From assembly GCA_964017145.1 (NCBI GenBank), contig OZ024845.1, positions 2,232,001 to 2,296,000 of the forward strand: DNA of 64,000 nucleotides. The letters run 5' to 3'. The notes under the pieces are model-generated. The model was not told the origin of the DNA and did not search any database. It was given only the letters and a program-made list of their open reading frames with translations. This document shows, piece by piece, positions 44,254 to 55,499 of this stretch. The position numbers and the translations under genes are program-made. Origin of the DNA: Agrocybe praecox. Taxonomy: Eukaryota; Basidiomycota; Agaricomycetes; Agaricales; Agrocybaceae. The stretch's first letter is position 1. Each line of letters begins with the position of its first letter.

Positions 44254-46031
44254 ATGCTTTCACAACGTATCATCGTTGTTGCGAGGGGACGTGGCGTCCT
44301 GCGCCCAAAACATATCCAGGATGCCTCGAAACTTTTGTGTGTTTTTTTACCGCTTCAACGGCTAGACGGATTCCCTGATAAACTTATGTTGCAGGATGCG
44401 CGCCAGGATGGCACAGTTCCACTCATCTCGCTTGTTGCAGGGTACGTCCGCAAGTTTGTTTGGAAGAAGAAAACAAAGAAACTCAAAGAGACGAATGAAA
44501 TAGCTGAGACTGTGAAAGTACCCCAGATGGCCGAGTCGATCAGCGAGGGTACATTGAAGTCATGGTCAAAACAAGTTGGCGACACCGTCGCAGCGGACGA
44601 GGAGGTTGCTACGATTGAAACAGATAAGGTCCGTATGAAATAGGAACAGTCCTTCCGATAACATTCGTGTACTAATCATACTTGCTTCCATTTGATATTC
44701 TTCCGTCTTTCCTTCCTCCGCCCCATAGATCGACGTATCCGTGAATGCCCCCACTTCCGGTACAATTGTAAAACTGCTCGCGAATGAAGAGGATACTGTT
44801 ACAGTCGGCCAGGACCTCTTTGTGCTCGAGGCCGGCGAGGTCAGTCAATGTACGTCATTTAGCCTAGCTTCCGGGCTTGTATGTAACCGACCCGATTTGC
44901 GAAAATTTCTAGCATCTGCACCTCCTCCCGAAAAACAAGAGCAGGCTCCCTCGCAAACTCCTGTAGAGCCGGTGAAGAAAGACTCGACGGAACCCAGTGA
45001 CCAGCAAACCGAGAAGCAGACACCTCCCCCACCCAAACCATCAGAGTCTGAGAAACTCGAAAAGAAGGAAGCACCGAAATCGAAGGAGCAGAAACCTAAG
45101 AAAGAGGAGAAGCTCACCGCTTCTGGTCCCAAACCTCCCGCTGGCAGCAGAAATGAGACCCGCGTACGTGCTGGCAGTCATATGCCGCATTTTGCTTCCG
45201 TGTTGACAAGCCAATAGGTCAAAATGAACCGGATGCGTTTACGCATTGCCGAGCGCCTCAAGCAATCCCAGAATGCTGCTGCTTCACTGACCACCTTCAA
45301 CGAAATCGACATGTCCGCACTCGTCAGCATGCGTAAAAAGTACAAAGACAGCGTGCAAAAAGAGCACGATGTGAAATTGGGCTTCATGTCGTTCTTCGCC
45401 AAGGCCTGCACATTGGCTTTGAAGGAAATCCCCGCTGCCAATGCTAGTATTGAGGGCGAGGAAATTGTTTACAGGGATTTCGTTGATCTGAGCGTTGCCG
45501 TTGCCACTCCCAAGGGTCTGGTCACCCCCGTTGTGAGGAATGCTGAATCTCTGGGATTGGTTGAGATTGAGAAGGAAGTTGCTTTCCTCGGAAAGAAAGT
45601 GCGTTCTGCAACTTGTTTCTTTAGTCTATCGGGGTCTGACTGGATGATGGCAGGCTCGTGATGGCAAACTCTCCCTTGAGGACATGGCCGGTGGTACTTT
45701 CACCATTTCCAATGGCGGTGTTTTCGGCTCGTTGTACGGCACTCCCATCATCAACTTGCCACAGGCTGCTGTGCTGGGCATGCACACCATCAAAGACCGC
45801 CCTGTCGTCGTGGACGGTCAGATCGTCATCCGACCCGTCATGGTCGTCGCGCTGACATACGATCATCGTTTGTTGGATGGTCGTGAAGCTGTCACTTTCC
45901 TAGGTTTGTCGCTCTCTCTTTGTTCTCGCAGGACTACCTTAGCTAATGATTCCTTTCTTCCTTTCTCTCCCTCAATAGTGAAAGTCAAGGAATACCTTGA
46001 AGACCCAGCGAAGATGTTGCTCGCTGTTTAA
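44254..46031 (+). CDS. KGD2: 2-oxoglutarate dehydrogenase E2, dihydrolipoamide succinyltransferase
   Basis: Eight exons (44254-44336, 44395-44441, 44504-44628, 44729-44849, 44913-45163, 45218-45598, 45654-45903, 45979-46031) give 436 residues. A basic mitochondrial presequence ([17 protein letters not shown] ... [15 protein letters not shown]) is followed by the lipoyl domain ([16 protein letters not shown], with the lipoyl lysine in ETDKIDV). A Pro/Glu/Lys-rich linker and the catalytic domain come next ([50 protein letters not shown], active-site [12 protein letters not shown]). It transfers succinyl groups to CoA in the TCA cycle. It has no E3-binding domain, as expected for this family. 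The exon-4 donor was set at 44850 because only that keeps phase. Confidence 0.96.
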
Positions 46032-47529
46032 ATATCCTTCCGCAGAAATTTTTGATTTATAATCGCGTCTTCAGGGCTTTAACTTCGAAGTCTGGCAGGC
46101 CGGGAAGTCTGAATTTGGTTCACTTTTCTTGATCAGACTCCCTACTCTCATTGACCCTTTTTTATTATTTAAATTTACCAAATTTATTAATGCAACTTTT
46201 CCTTCCCAACCTCACGATGCATATGTAATTTTTTGTTTGTTTTAAGTTCCTTGGAAGCTCGAAGTCGGAAGAAAACCAAGACGTCCCTCAGTTGAAGTGC
46301 CCCTCAAGATAGGTAGAGTATTAGGTAGGGCGTGGGAACTTTCCCAAAATACCATTCCCTGCTGTTGACATATTATGTTCCGAATTTTCTTCAGCATGCA
46401 CTCTGCTAGGTCCTTTTATATTATTATTCACAGAAAAAAAACCTCCAAAAAATGGTTATCAATATATCATTTTCTTCTATGTTCATGGTACATATCCGCG
46501 CGGAAACCTTAAAACTGCAGCCTTAGGATATGTTTATAGCACGGTACCTCATAATGACATAGTGCATGCCAATTTTAGAGCCCTAAAGACTGCGCAATCT
46601 TTCTGATAATTCAGTCGAAAGCGCTTCCATTTGTTCAGAAATATATGTACATCCAACCGCCTTGCGTACCATTGAGAGCTATCTATCTATGAGGGTCATT
46701 CCCCCGTAAATCACTCTCGTAACTGACATTTTGGTTAGATTATCTTAATTCTATGACATCATATGTCAACCGTCCAGAAATGTAATCCTTCAGTTCTTGC
46801 ACTTTAGAGCGTTATCCGGGAGAATACAAGCTCCGATGAGGCGAGAGTGTCGTTCAAAGTTCCGAAACAAGTCTATAAAAAGTGGAGTGTTTGCTGTAAA
46901 TCTTCTGATTGGCCAAACGAGTCCGAAAGACAGTTCGTTAGGCGATGTGAATGGATACAGAATTGAAAACATGGAACACATGGTCTCCTGTTTTTGTTTT
47001 CCATTCTTTCTGACATATCTTTCCGCTTGTAACATAGCATAGTTAACAGCACTGTGGGTAGGCTATGTATAGAATTGCCGTCATGATATGGCATCCCGAG
47101 GGAACGAGGCATTGAAAAACTAGACGTTCCCGACTGCCATCCAAGGCCATCACTTAATGTTTCTTAAAGGTCCCCTTGCTCCTGTATGAGTACTTCGAAT
47201 CTCGCGAAATCAAGTAATATCAGAAATTCCGCGTCGTTCGGCGCCTAAAACGACGATTCTTTTCCAAAACCCCTATTTTCGGAAAGATAGCTTCGGAGTT
47301 TTTACTGGATATGTCTTGTGTCTAAAATTAGGTCCTGGTCAAAAATATTCGGACACACCGCTTGGACTTGTTACTCCACTTTGATATAGTACGTTTTCCC
47401 AAACCTATTCACTTGAATATAGTGTAGATAAGAATAATGACCACTGTGAATGATGCTCGCCATACTCTGGTTGTGCAGGAGGTAGGAGCGTTGGAGACCA
47501 TTCGTGCCTCAATTGTATTGATGAAAAGG
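46032..47529. other. Intergenic
   Basis: AT-rich 3' region of KGD2 and upstream region of hydrophobin 2. Around 47331-47365 the string TGGTCAAAAATATTCGGACACACC resembles a Tc1-like terminal repeat, but no partner repeat was found. No gene. Confidence 0.5.
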
Positions 47530-47537
47530 TATAAAAG
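47530..47537 (+). promoter_or_regulatory. TATA box of hydrophobin copy 2
   Basis: TATAAAAG lies 78 bp before the ATG. The 5' UTR downstream (CTTCATTCGAACAA, CAAGTTCAAATACAAG) matches hydrophobin copy 1. Confidence 0.75.
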
Positions 47538-47607
47538 GGACCAGGTTGGTACTGATATTCTTCATTCGAACAAAACCCAAGTTCAAATACAAGTCTCCTA
47601 CCTCAAT

Positions 47608-48144
47608 ATGCAATTCAAACTCGCCTCTACTCTCGCCTTTGTTACCCTTGCCGCCGCCACAGTCGCTCCTGCTCGCAGGAACGGCTCGCCCTCCAACCAG
47701 TGCGATACTGGCTCGATCCAATGCTGTTAGTACCAGGAGTCTCAGACTGATTGAATGGCTGTTGGCGCTGACACTTGAATTTTTGTGTAGGCAATAGTAC
47801 TCAGGATGCTAAAAGCGCGAGCGAATCCCTCATTGGTCTCCTTACCACCCTCGGAATCAACGCCGGTACCGTCACCGGTTTGATTGGTGTTACCTGCACC
47901 CCCGTCACAGTTATCGGCGCTGGAGGAAGCTCCTGGTGAGCACGAGGTTGTGTATCTACTACGAACGTGTCTATTAACGTAACCGCCTCAACTTTACCAG
48001 TTCCGAGCAGCCTGTTTGCTGCACCAACGATACCTTCAGTTCGTATCCTTCTTCTTTGTGTTAACTTATCAGTTCAATATTAACTCTGAGATAATAGACG
48101 GCGTCGTCGCCCTCGGATGCACTCCAATCAACCTCAACTTGTAA
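47608..48144 (+). CDS. Class I hydrophobin (copy 2)
   Basis: Four exons (47608-47725, 47791-47935, 48001-48038, 48098-48144), with the same exon lengths as copy 1, give 115 residues. Signal peptide MQFKLASTLAFVTLAAATVA, then the eight cysteines in NQCDTGSIQCC, LIGVTCTPVTVIGAGG, SCSEQPVCCTNDTF and VVALGCTPINLNL. It lies in opposite orientation to copy 1, about 5.3 kb away, with KGD2 between. The pair came from a recent duplication. Confidence 0.96.
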
Positions 48145-48656
48145 TGACACAAGGCAGTCACCACTTTCCAGTGAATACTTTCGTCGAACAATCCTTAGTT
48201 TATGCGTGGCCGTGATCGTGAGAGTTATAAAGTGGGATTTCAGAACATATTACCTGTTGGCTGAGATCCCGTTAAATACATAAATATACCGATACCTATT
48301 TTCCCCAAGATATTGTCTACCCTAAGTCTCCTGAAGCGTCACTAACACTCTGCAAGGTGGACAAGGAATTCTATTTCTTCCCATGTTATGCGATCTCCCC
48401 TTGGTGCTTGTGTGATACTAGCCAGTCTTACGATAATTTTTTCACCGTGCTCTGTATAAGTAGCCTGACGGAACGCTATAACATACGCAAATTGCATGAT
48501 TGGGGTGGAATCGATTGGATAACAAAGTGAAATTTGGCCTTGAAGTACGACCGCTTTTACTCTCCCACGAGACCATTCTCACTATCCCATGGATGACTAA
48601 TGAGAAAATCTAGAAACGAAACTAGTAGGAGCAAAAAAAGAATAAAGAAGCATTAT
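48145..48656. other. Intergenic between convergent genes
   Basis: 3' flanks of hydrophobin 2 and the kinase-like gene. No coding signal. Confidence 0.5.
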
Positions 48657-50179
48657 CTACCAACGCCAGACTGAGCGCGAAGGTCTGTACCGCACATCTG
48701 TACCCTCAGCTAATTCATAACGAAGGCGATTCGCTGGCTCGATTATTTTCCACCAGATTCTGCGCGACTTGTCCTCCTCTGTTAGATGAGCGACAATGCT
48801 ATGGAGCTTATCGAGGGCTTGGTGTGCGTTGGCCCTCAGGTTCGGATCCTCAAGCATCATGTCGTCGCACAGTGGCATAAGAAAATCGAGACCGCCATAT
48901 ATTGCTGTCAGAACAAAAGTTTGTATAAGTAACAGAGAATTAGTGCTAAAAGAAATCAGATCTGACCTCGGCAACTATCCTGTGTATCGCCGCACCCAGT
49001 TGGTAAATATCAAGCTTGAAGGGGTTGTAAGGCACAGTATCAGACATCTCTGGAACCTTGCGATTCTGCCTAACGCGGCCTACACAAACAGGATTATCTC
49101 CATATTCTTCGTATGAGTAGTGTCGAGCTGTTTCGTAGTCGATAAAATAGTACTGCACAGGGGAGACAAATCTTCGCTTAAAATTTTCAATGCGAGTATT
49201 GAGGTCCTCTTGTAGCCATCGGTAGCAAAAATGAAATCCTTTAGGGATGATTTTGGAATGATCCATCATGAGATTGAAGTAACATGCATCTCTAGAACAA
49301 TTCAAGAATCATCAAGATACTCAATAAAATATGAATTGCCGTACCTGTGAGCTATTCTTTGTTCGTGTAGAAAGGCAAGCCCCTGATCCTTCAAGTTAAC
49401 GAAATCATTTCATGGATAAATGGGTGATGTACCTGTAAAAACTGCTCGATTGCTTCCAGTGTTTCGCTGACATAACAAAATGGCGTCTCGACTGCATCAA
49501 AGAACATAAGGAGGGGCATCACGATGAGTGCCGTATCCTCGTCCTCAGGTAAGTAAATGGTATCAAGTAACGGAACCGTATTGTTTCTGGGATCACTACG
49601 CAGCTCTGGAGAGTTGAGATATCCCGATGGAGCAGTCCAGTATGCAGCTGTATGGCGTAGCTCGGCTCGGAAATGCGTCGAACAGCCTCGCATGATGGCA
49701 GTAGTGGTCAAAGCAAGGATTGGTTGGGCTATGTACGCGTCGCGGTCACACAGAGTCTGTACACGATCTAATCTAATCGGGCTGGGGCAGGTTGCACTGC
49801 CACACCGACACCACAGAATCTATGTACGACCGATCTGGCTTAATAGCTACTTTCATCCCATCCCGTTCTCGAGTTGCGAGTATCATATTTCTTTTCTAAA
49901 AAGATTCTTTGGTACATTGTAAGCTTCACGGAGGATAAAATGAAGACTTACCACCATTGGTATCTCATCACGATCTTGTTCGATAACAACTTCTGAGTGG
50001 GGACGACGGATTCGTTTGTACCATGGCTTCTTTTTCCACCACGACGGGATCCAATTCGGATCATACCTAGGAGAAATTTTATGCCCTTTTTCTAACAGGA
50101 GGGGTTGGTGTCGAACCCAGAATTGTTCATGCGGCGCGATGAGTCCTACTGTCAAGTCAAATGTTCCCAGCAAATGCAT
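48657..50179 (-). pseudogene. Protein-kinase-like gene disrupted by a MITE
   Basis: Exon pieces on the minus strand are 50179-49952, 49895-49805, [MITE], 49627-49433, 49388-49345, 49291-48967 and 48904-48657. The family is an agaric-expanded kinase group, visible as ISPRYDPNWIPSWWKKKPWY, RDGMKVAIK (Lys of the VAIK motif), YLNSPELRSDPRNNTVPLLD, GLAFLHEQRIAHRDACYFN (HRD catalytic loop with Asn), YYFIDYETARHYSY (DYE in place of DFG), FKLDIYQLG and DFLMPLCDDMMLEDP. The MITE plus its 4-bp duplication (181 bp) shifts the frame between VAIK and YLNSP. Leaving them out restores ...YIDSVVSGYLNSP. The last intron (48966-48905) also fails to join in phase, so the gene may carry a second lesion. Confidence 0.8.
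49628..49804 (+). mobile_element. 177-bp MITE (copy C) with CCGA target duplication, inside kinase gene
   Basis: Same ends as copy B (TGGAGCAGTCCAGTATG ... GTTGCACTGCCACA), with inner sequence nearly identical. CCGA stands immediately left (49624-49627) and right (49805-49808). The inverted terminal match is about 8 of 12 bases. There is no coding capacity, so it needs a transposase in trans. Confidence 0.9.
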
Positions 50180-50415
50180 GCCAGATTCTTTCGAGTAACT
50201 GCACTACGAGTAATGCCCTGTCTGTGCCGGACTGAGGAGAGGGAATTCGAGCACTACCGAAGGGGATGATGGTAGACACAGGTGACGTAGCTGGGCAAGT
50301 AAGCTCTCAGTCAGGGGGATATCATTCAACTTGAACCCGGATTGGAGAAGCTTGGGAGAAACATAGTACGTGTGACAGGGATCAGCTAAAGGGTAAAGCT
50401 TTTATATAAAGATCG

Positions 50416-50458
50416 AAGTTTGATGGAAAATAAACCGGAGTTCGAACCCAATTACAAC
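50416..50458 (+). repeat. ~43-bp dispersed repeat, copy 2
   Basis: AAGTTTGATGGAAAA ... TTCGAACCCAATTACAAC matches 37362-37405 on the other strand. Here it begins an ORF of 115 codons (50420-50767) that has no recognised domain. Confidence 0.7.
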
Positions 50459-51416
50459 ATTATTTTGTCCTCACGGTTAAGGTGGGGGCTGCCCTTCTTT
50501 ACCTTTCAGCATGTGCATGAAACTCTCCCTGCCCTACCTTCCAACGCAACCCTGTCCTTCCGAACTTACCTTCAAGGTGGAACTCCCGTAGAGATCTTGT
50601 CTATCCTACCTTCCTTGCCTGTCTGTTTCGGTTTTCTTCTAAACCTTGACACGAGCAATGAGCACAAAGCCAGATATCCACTTCACTACTTTAGAACAAA
50701 TCGCCTGAGTCGCAATGCGGCAAGGATCAACTCGAAACATCCATCATCTGTCAGCCAGGAAGACTGATAGCGAAGAGCCTTTGGTTTATCTGTTGCCGAC
50801 ATCGACGCTCGTCAATATGCTGAATGCTGCATAGCGCACTACTCTCGGGTGGTGAGTGGCTTGCTAGGTTGAATGTACTTATCAGGCAACATAATAGTAG
50901 CAAGATAGGGGAACGCTCGGAGAATCAGGTACGTGATAGTAATAAGTGCTCTGACCAGCGATTTCTTTCCAAGCGGTGCCCTGGCCTGAGATATTTCTTT
51001 GCAGTACGAGTTTGAAGGAGGATACCCTGGAACTCCGTGTATCTCCTTTGGTTATATGTTAAATTAGGCGCCGCTGTCCAAAGCTGTCGATCATGGACTT
51101 TGTTCTCAACTCTAGTTAATCCGCCAAGGAAGCAAATCGAACCGGGGGGTCATATCCATATGGACATTTTTGCTGTTAAGATGATAAATCTTGAAGTGAT
51201 ATTTTTCTCGATTAGGTATTATGACGTATGCCAAAAGTGCAAAAGTATAAAACTTATTAATCCCGTAGTCCGCTTGAAGTGGCACCGAGTATCAATTGAG
51301 TACTTATGCAACTAAATCTTAATAGGATTCGGGCAAAAAAATCATATAAATTCTGGGGTCTTCGGAAGAGAAGTCAAGTAGTACTAAGCATCGTGCCCCC
51401 TCACAGTAGCTCGATA
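50459..51416. other. Intergenic
   Basis: Apart from the remainder of the unsupported ORF ending at 50767, I see nothing coding. It is the upstream region of the GST gene. Confidence 0.5.
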
Positions 51417-52234
51417 ATGACCATCATACTCTACGACATCCCTTCGACTGTCCCGGGTATTGCCTGGTCTCCGAACACTTGGAAAATAAGGTGGGTATTT
51501 CTATGGTCTTTGTTGCTCGACTCCTTGACACTTACATTGCAATGCAAATCTCCAGGTTCGCCCTGAATTACAAAGGGTTACCCTACAAGACAGAGTGGGT
51601 CGAGTTCCCCGACATCGAACCACTCTCCAAGAAACTAGGGATTAAACCAACTGGAAAGAAGTCCTGGGACGGGAGCGATTACTACAGCGTCCCTGCAATC
51701 CATGACCCGTCGACAGGCGTCTACATTGCAGACTCCATCGTTATCGCTAAATACCTCGATACCACATACCCCGACACGCCCAGACTCTTCCCTGATAATA
51801 CGCATGGTCTTCAAATAGCCTTTACCAACGCGTTCAGCTCGCAAATTATGCCTGTGTACGCACTCATTGGTCCCGCCGTTTTCCCAAAAATCAGTGCTCG
51901 TTGTCAGGAACATATTCGCATCTCCCAAGAGAAAGCGTTTGGCGCGAAGCTGGAGGACATCATACCTACTGGCAAGCGTGCTGCTGAAGAATGGGAGAAG
52001 TTCAAGAGTAGTATGGATGGAGTCCATGGTTGGTTTGCGAAGACTGATGACAGTGGCCCGTTTATAATGGGCACTGTGCTCTCTTGGGGCGACTTTATTG
52101 TGGGTAGTTACCTTACCTGGATGAAACTCGTTTATGGCGAGGAAAGTCAGCAGTGGAAGGAGATATCCTCTTGGAATGGTGGTCGCTGGGGTAACCTTCT
52201 AAAAAGCCTCGACAGTTATACCGCTAGGAATTGA
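51417..52234 (+). CDS. Glutathione S-transferase, fungal etherase-like class
   Basis: Two exons (51417-51490, 51556-52234) give 250 residues. The thioredoxin-like half contains YDIPSTVPGIAWSPNTWKIR, NYKGLPYKTEWVEFPDIEPL, the cis-Pro turn YSVPAIHDP and IADSIVIAKYLD. The alpha-helical half contains FIMGTVLSWGDFIVGSYLTW. This pattern fits the basidiomycete GST classes related to bacterial LigE beta-etherases (GSTFuA/GTE). A serine (SPNTW) sits at the usual catalytic position. It probably conjugates or reduces lignin- or plant-derived aromatics in the cytosol. The exact substrate is unknown. Confidence 0.88.
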
Positions 52235-53691
52235 TTTGTACTCGATCAAAATATTATAGAAAAGTGCATTTTCCAAGGCTTAGGAGAGGCTGTATAAAAT
52301 TTGGGTCCCTGCATGCTAAGTTAGAAATTCAACTGTCAAATGCCCCCTCATGTCATCCCTCCAGAAGTCGGGATGGTATAAATACAACTTTCCACGCATG
52401 TACGGAAAGAACTCAACTGGCTAATTTTTGGCTGGTCGCGTCCGTCGCGTCCAACGCGCGTGACGTCATCTTTTTTATTCAAGGGGCGAACTCTTGTACG
52501 CTTGATTGAGCCACCCTTTCAGCTGTTCAGACTAATATCCTGTGCCAATCCCGTGCCTTGGTTGGCGCACGAGCTAACAGGGAGGGGGGGATTATCAGTG
52601 TGACTCCATGGACGAACCAACGTGGGCTGGTTCACCCCCCTTAGTCGCTAGTCGCCCCGTCCTTTTCTGGCTCTTCTTTGATAACAAAACCGGCCCAATC
52701 TCACTGTCTTATTGGCAATGCCATGGCAATGTCAGCCCGACATAGTGATATAATTATACATACCTTGCAAAGATCTGTATTTCTCAGGTCCATTGACTTG
52801 ACCTGGACCAACGTTGGACCAACGTGTCAGGCTCCAACAATTACTCTCATTGAGCTGAACTGACTTCATGTTGATTATGAAAATTTGATATTCAAATTTC
52901 AGAACCATAAAGACTACACAAATAGCAATCGTGACAGTCCAACGTTCATCATCTCTGGCATCTGCACAGTGCGCAGTGCGCACTCGTACGCGTTCTCCTG
53001 CCGAATAATGCCGAACGATGATTGAAATAGACACAACGTACACAGCCACGCAATATATTCTTGTTCCCGAACCACCGTCAAAATGCAACGGAAAAGTTCG
53101 AAACTAATATTCCCCATATTTTCTTCGTCCTCTGCTTCGTTGTAAACTCCTTTCAATAATAGATGTGCATGCTCACATAACATGGTTCCATTTAATGCTT
53201 AATTCAGCATATAGGCGGCCCTGCCAACCAACTTCTCTGGAACGCGACGACCATGGATTTACTCCTCATTCTGGCGTTCCATTGCACTGGGACTGCTTAT
53301 TCAGATAGAACGTGTGACTCCGAAGTGGGTTGAATGATTATCGTCGTCAGTTGCCTCGGTCTCATGATACGACAATCCAAAAGTCCATGTGGGGTGAGTA
53401 AAGAATTGTTGTGAATGGACAAAGGATTGTTGTACGTACTGCTGATATATGACACAGTTTTGAGCAGCTGGAATTAGATCTGTCAAAAAAATTAGGAAAG
53501 GAAGTCATTTCACTCAACATAGAAGTTACTAAAATTACGATGTGCCTTTCCGAATTACAACATCATCGGCGAGTCCATGTGCATTTCAATGGAAAGAGAA
53601 AACAGGACAAGAATGGGTGGGTTTATAAGGCTGGCTTGTGAGCCTGTTCGAAATATACCACCGTTCTCTCTTCTCGAGGAAAGCTAGGACA
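52235..53691. other. Intergenic
   Basis: 1.4 kb with only unsupported ORFs (the longest is 118 codons on the minus strand, 52732-53088). Several inverted or repeated words occur (GGACCAACGTTGGACCAACG near 52803). No gene seen. Confidence 0.5.
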
Positions 53692-55127
53692 ATGCTTCCT
53701 ATCGTGCTCATCTCTGCAGCGTCTTGTCTATGCGCAAATGCTGGACGTCCTCCTCTTCGTCAAGCAGCAAGGTACGAGTTCGCAGTTGTTCTTCTCATAT
53801 GGATGTATTCTGATTCTGTGGTCCCGTAATCTAAAGCATTCCTGGACTAGTTTTTGACCGTTATGTTAGCATATGGCTGGAGAATACAGATTTTTCTGGT
53901 GCCGCAGCTGATCGTAAGTCGTCTCCAAATACTTGAAGTACAATAGCTAACGGAGAAACTGTAGCTAACTTCATCGCACTCACAAGTCAAGGGATTCAAC
54001 TGACCAATTTCTTTGCGGTTACTCACCCATCCCAGCCTAACTACATATCTTCTGTCGGCGGGGAATACTTTGGGCTGCAAAATGACGACCTCAATCACGT
54101 CCCGCAAAACGTATCAACCCTCGTTGATTTATTGGAAGATAAAGGCATATCATGGGCAGAGTATGAGGAAGACATGCCTTCCACTGGCTTCCAGGGACTG
54201 CAAATGCTCAATCCATCTGGAGCAAATGACTACGTTCGGAAACACAAGTAAGATTTATCATTTATCTTGGAGCGACCGAGCTGACCGAATCACTCTTTCA
54301 GTCCGTTAATCACCTTTGATGCTGTAGCGAACAACGCTACTCGCTCTTTGAATATCAAAAACTTTACTTTATTCCAACAAGACCTCGCTGCGAATAAACT
54401 TCCGCAATGGATGTTTATTACACCGAACATGAGTAAGCTATTTTCGTTTTTCATATTATAAACGAAGTACCGATTCACCCCTAGCGGACGATGGACATGA
54501 TACCAATGTAACCTTCGCTGGAAAGTGGGCAAGTGGCTTCTTGACTCCGTTACTCAAGAACCCCAATTTCAATGCCGCAAGGACGCTCATCGTTCTGAGT
54601 AAGTACAGCTCGGATATTCTTCCCAGTTTCTCATTTAAAATACCATTCTTTTTCCAGCATTCGACGAGAACAAGACGGATAACCAACAAAACAGAATCGA
54701 CACCCTCTTACTTGGCTCGGCCATTCCCGCACATCTGGTCGGCACCAAGGATGCCACGTTCCATACACACTACTCCGAACTTGCTACAATTGAGGCCAAC
54801 TGGAACCTACACACTCTCGGGCGATACGATGTCGGCGCAAACGTCTACAGCTTCGTTGCCAACGTAACTGGGGACATTATACGAGCGCCGCAGACTCCTC
54901 CACTGGCGCAGACATTTCTGAACGCGTCGTACCCTGGAATTCTTAACACCGGCGTGAAGGCTGCGATGCCGATACCCAACACGAAGTTGGTGGTCAACCG
55001 TCGTACTGTACATCCCTTGGTCGTAAGCACGTGGGGATCGGCTGCTTTACAGGGTTGCACGGTTTACACTGGTGGCGTTGAGGTTCCGAGCCTTGCAAAC
55101 CCTCCCGTACTTCCCAAAGGTTGTTAA
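53692..55127 (+). CDS. Secreted acid phosphatase (phosphoesterase family)
   Basis: Six exons (53692-53771, 53837-53913, 53965-54247, 54302-54432, 54485-54598, 54658-55127) give 384 residues. A signal peptide (MLPIVLISAASCLCANAG) is followed by the PF04185-type core: VFDRYVSIWLENTDFSG, the catalytic region THPSQPNYISSVGGEYFGL, GFLTPLLKNP, LIVLTFDENKTDNQQNR and LLLGSAIPAHL. Several N-glycosylation sequons are present (NVST, NNAT, NFT, NVT). The family removes phosphate from organic esters outside the cell or in the vacuole, usually induced by phosphate starvation. The acceptor at 53836 was chosen because the next one gives a stop. Confidence 0.92.
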
Positions 55128-55499
55128 GTACTGTACGTTTTATGAACATTGTTTCCCGAAATAATACAACATTTTCTCCTTTCTTTCGAACGGGTCCGAA
55201 GCTATCGATTATGAGCGCACATCCAATGTATTGAAGATACATACGTCTACCAAAAGCAGGAGTTAAACAACAAGATAGCGAAAATAGTGACAAACATCGA
55301 CTCGTTGGTTTTCGAGGCCGGTCCGACTGCCACCGTCGACTTCCAATCCGAACTACTTGGCCGTCGTTCTTTACTTCGAAGAACGCGAGAACTATCAATG
55401 ATTCTGGCCGGCTTCTACTATTTGTGGGTAACGGATGTTCTGTGTCACCGACATAAATAAACACCCTGCGCGTCCTAGACGTTATTGCTCTCTCACGCC
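55128..55499. other. Intergenic
   Basis: 372 bp between the phosphatase stop and the GTPase start. A minus-strand ORF (54994-55464) mostly overlaps the phosphatase and is a shadow. Confidence 0.5.

Noticed and set aside
47331..47365. Tc1-like terminal repeat (TGGTCAAAAATATTCGGACACACC)
   Set aside because: No inverted partner or TA-flanked second end was found nearby, so a transposon cannot be defined.
50430..50455. tRNA-like B box GGGTTCGAACTCC on the minus strand
   Set aside because: No T-stem or acceptor pairing and no A box upstream. Explained by the 43-bp dispersed repeat.
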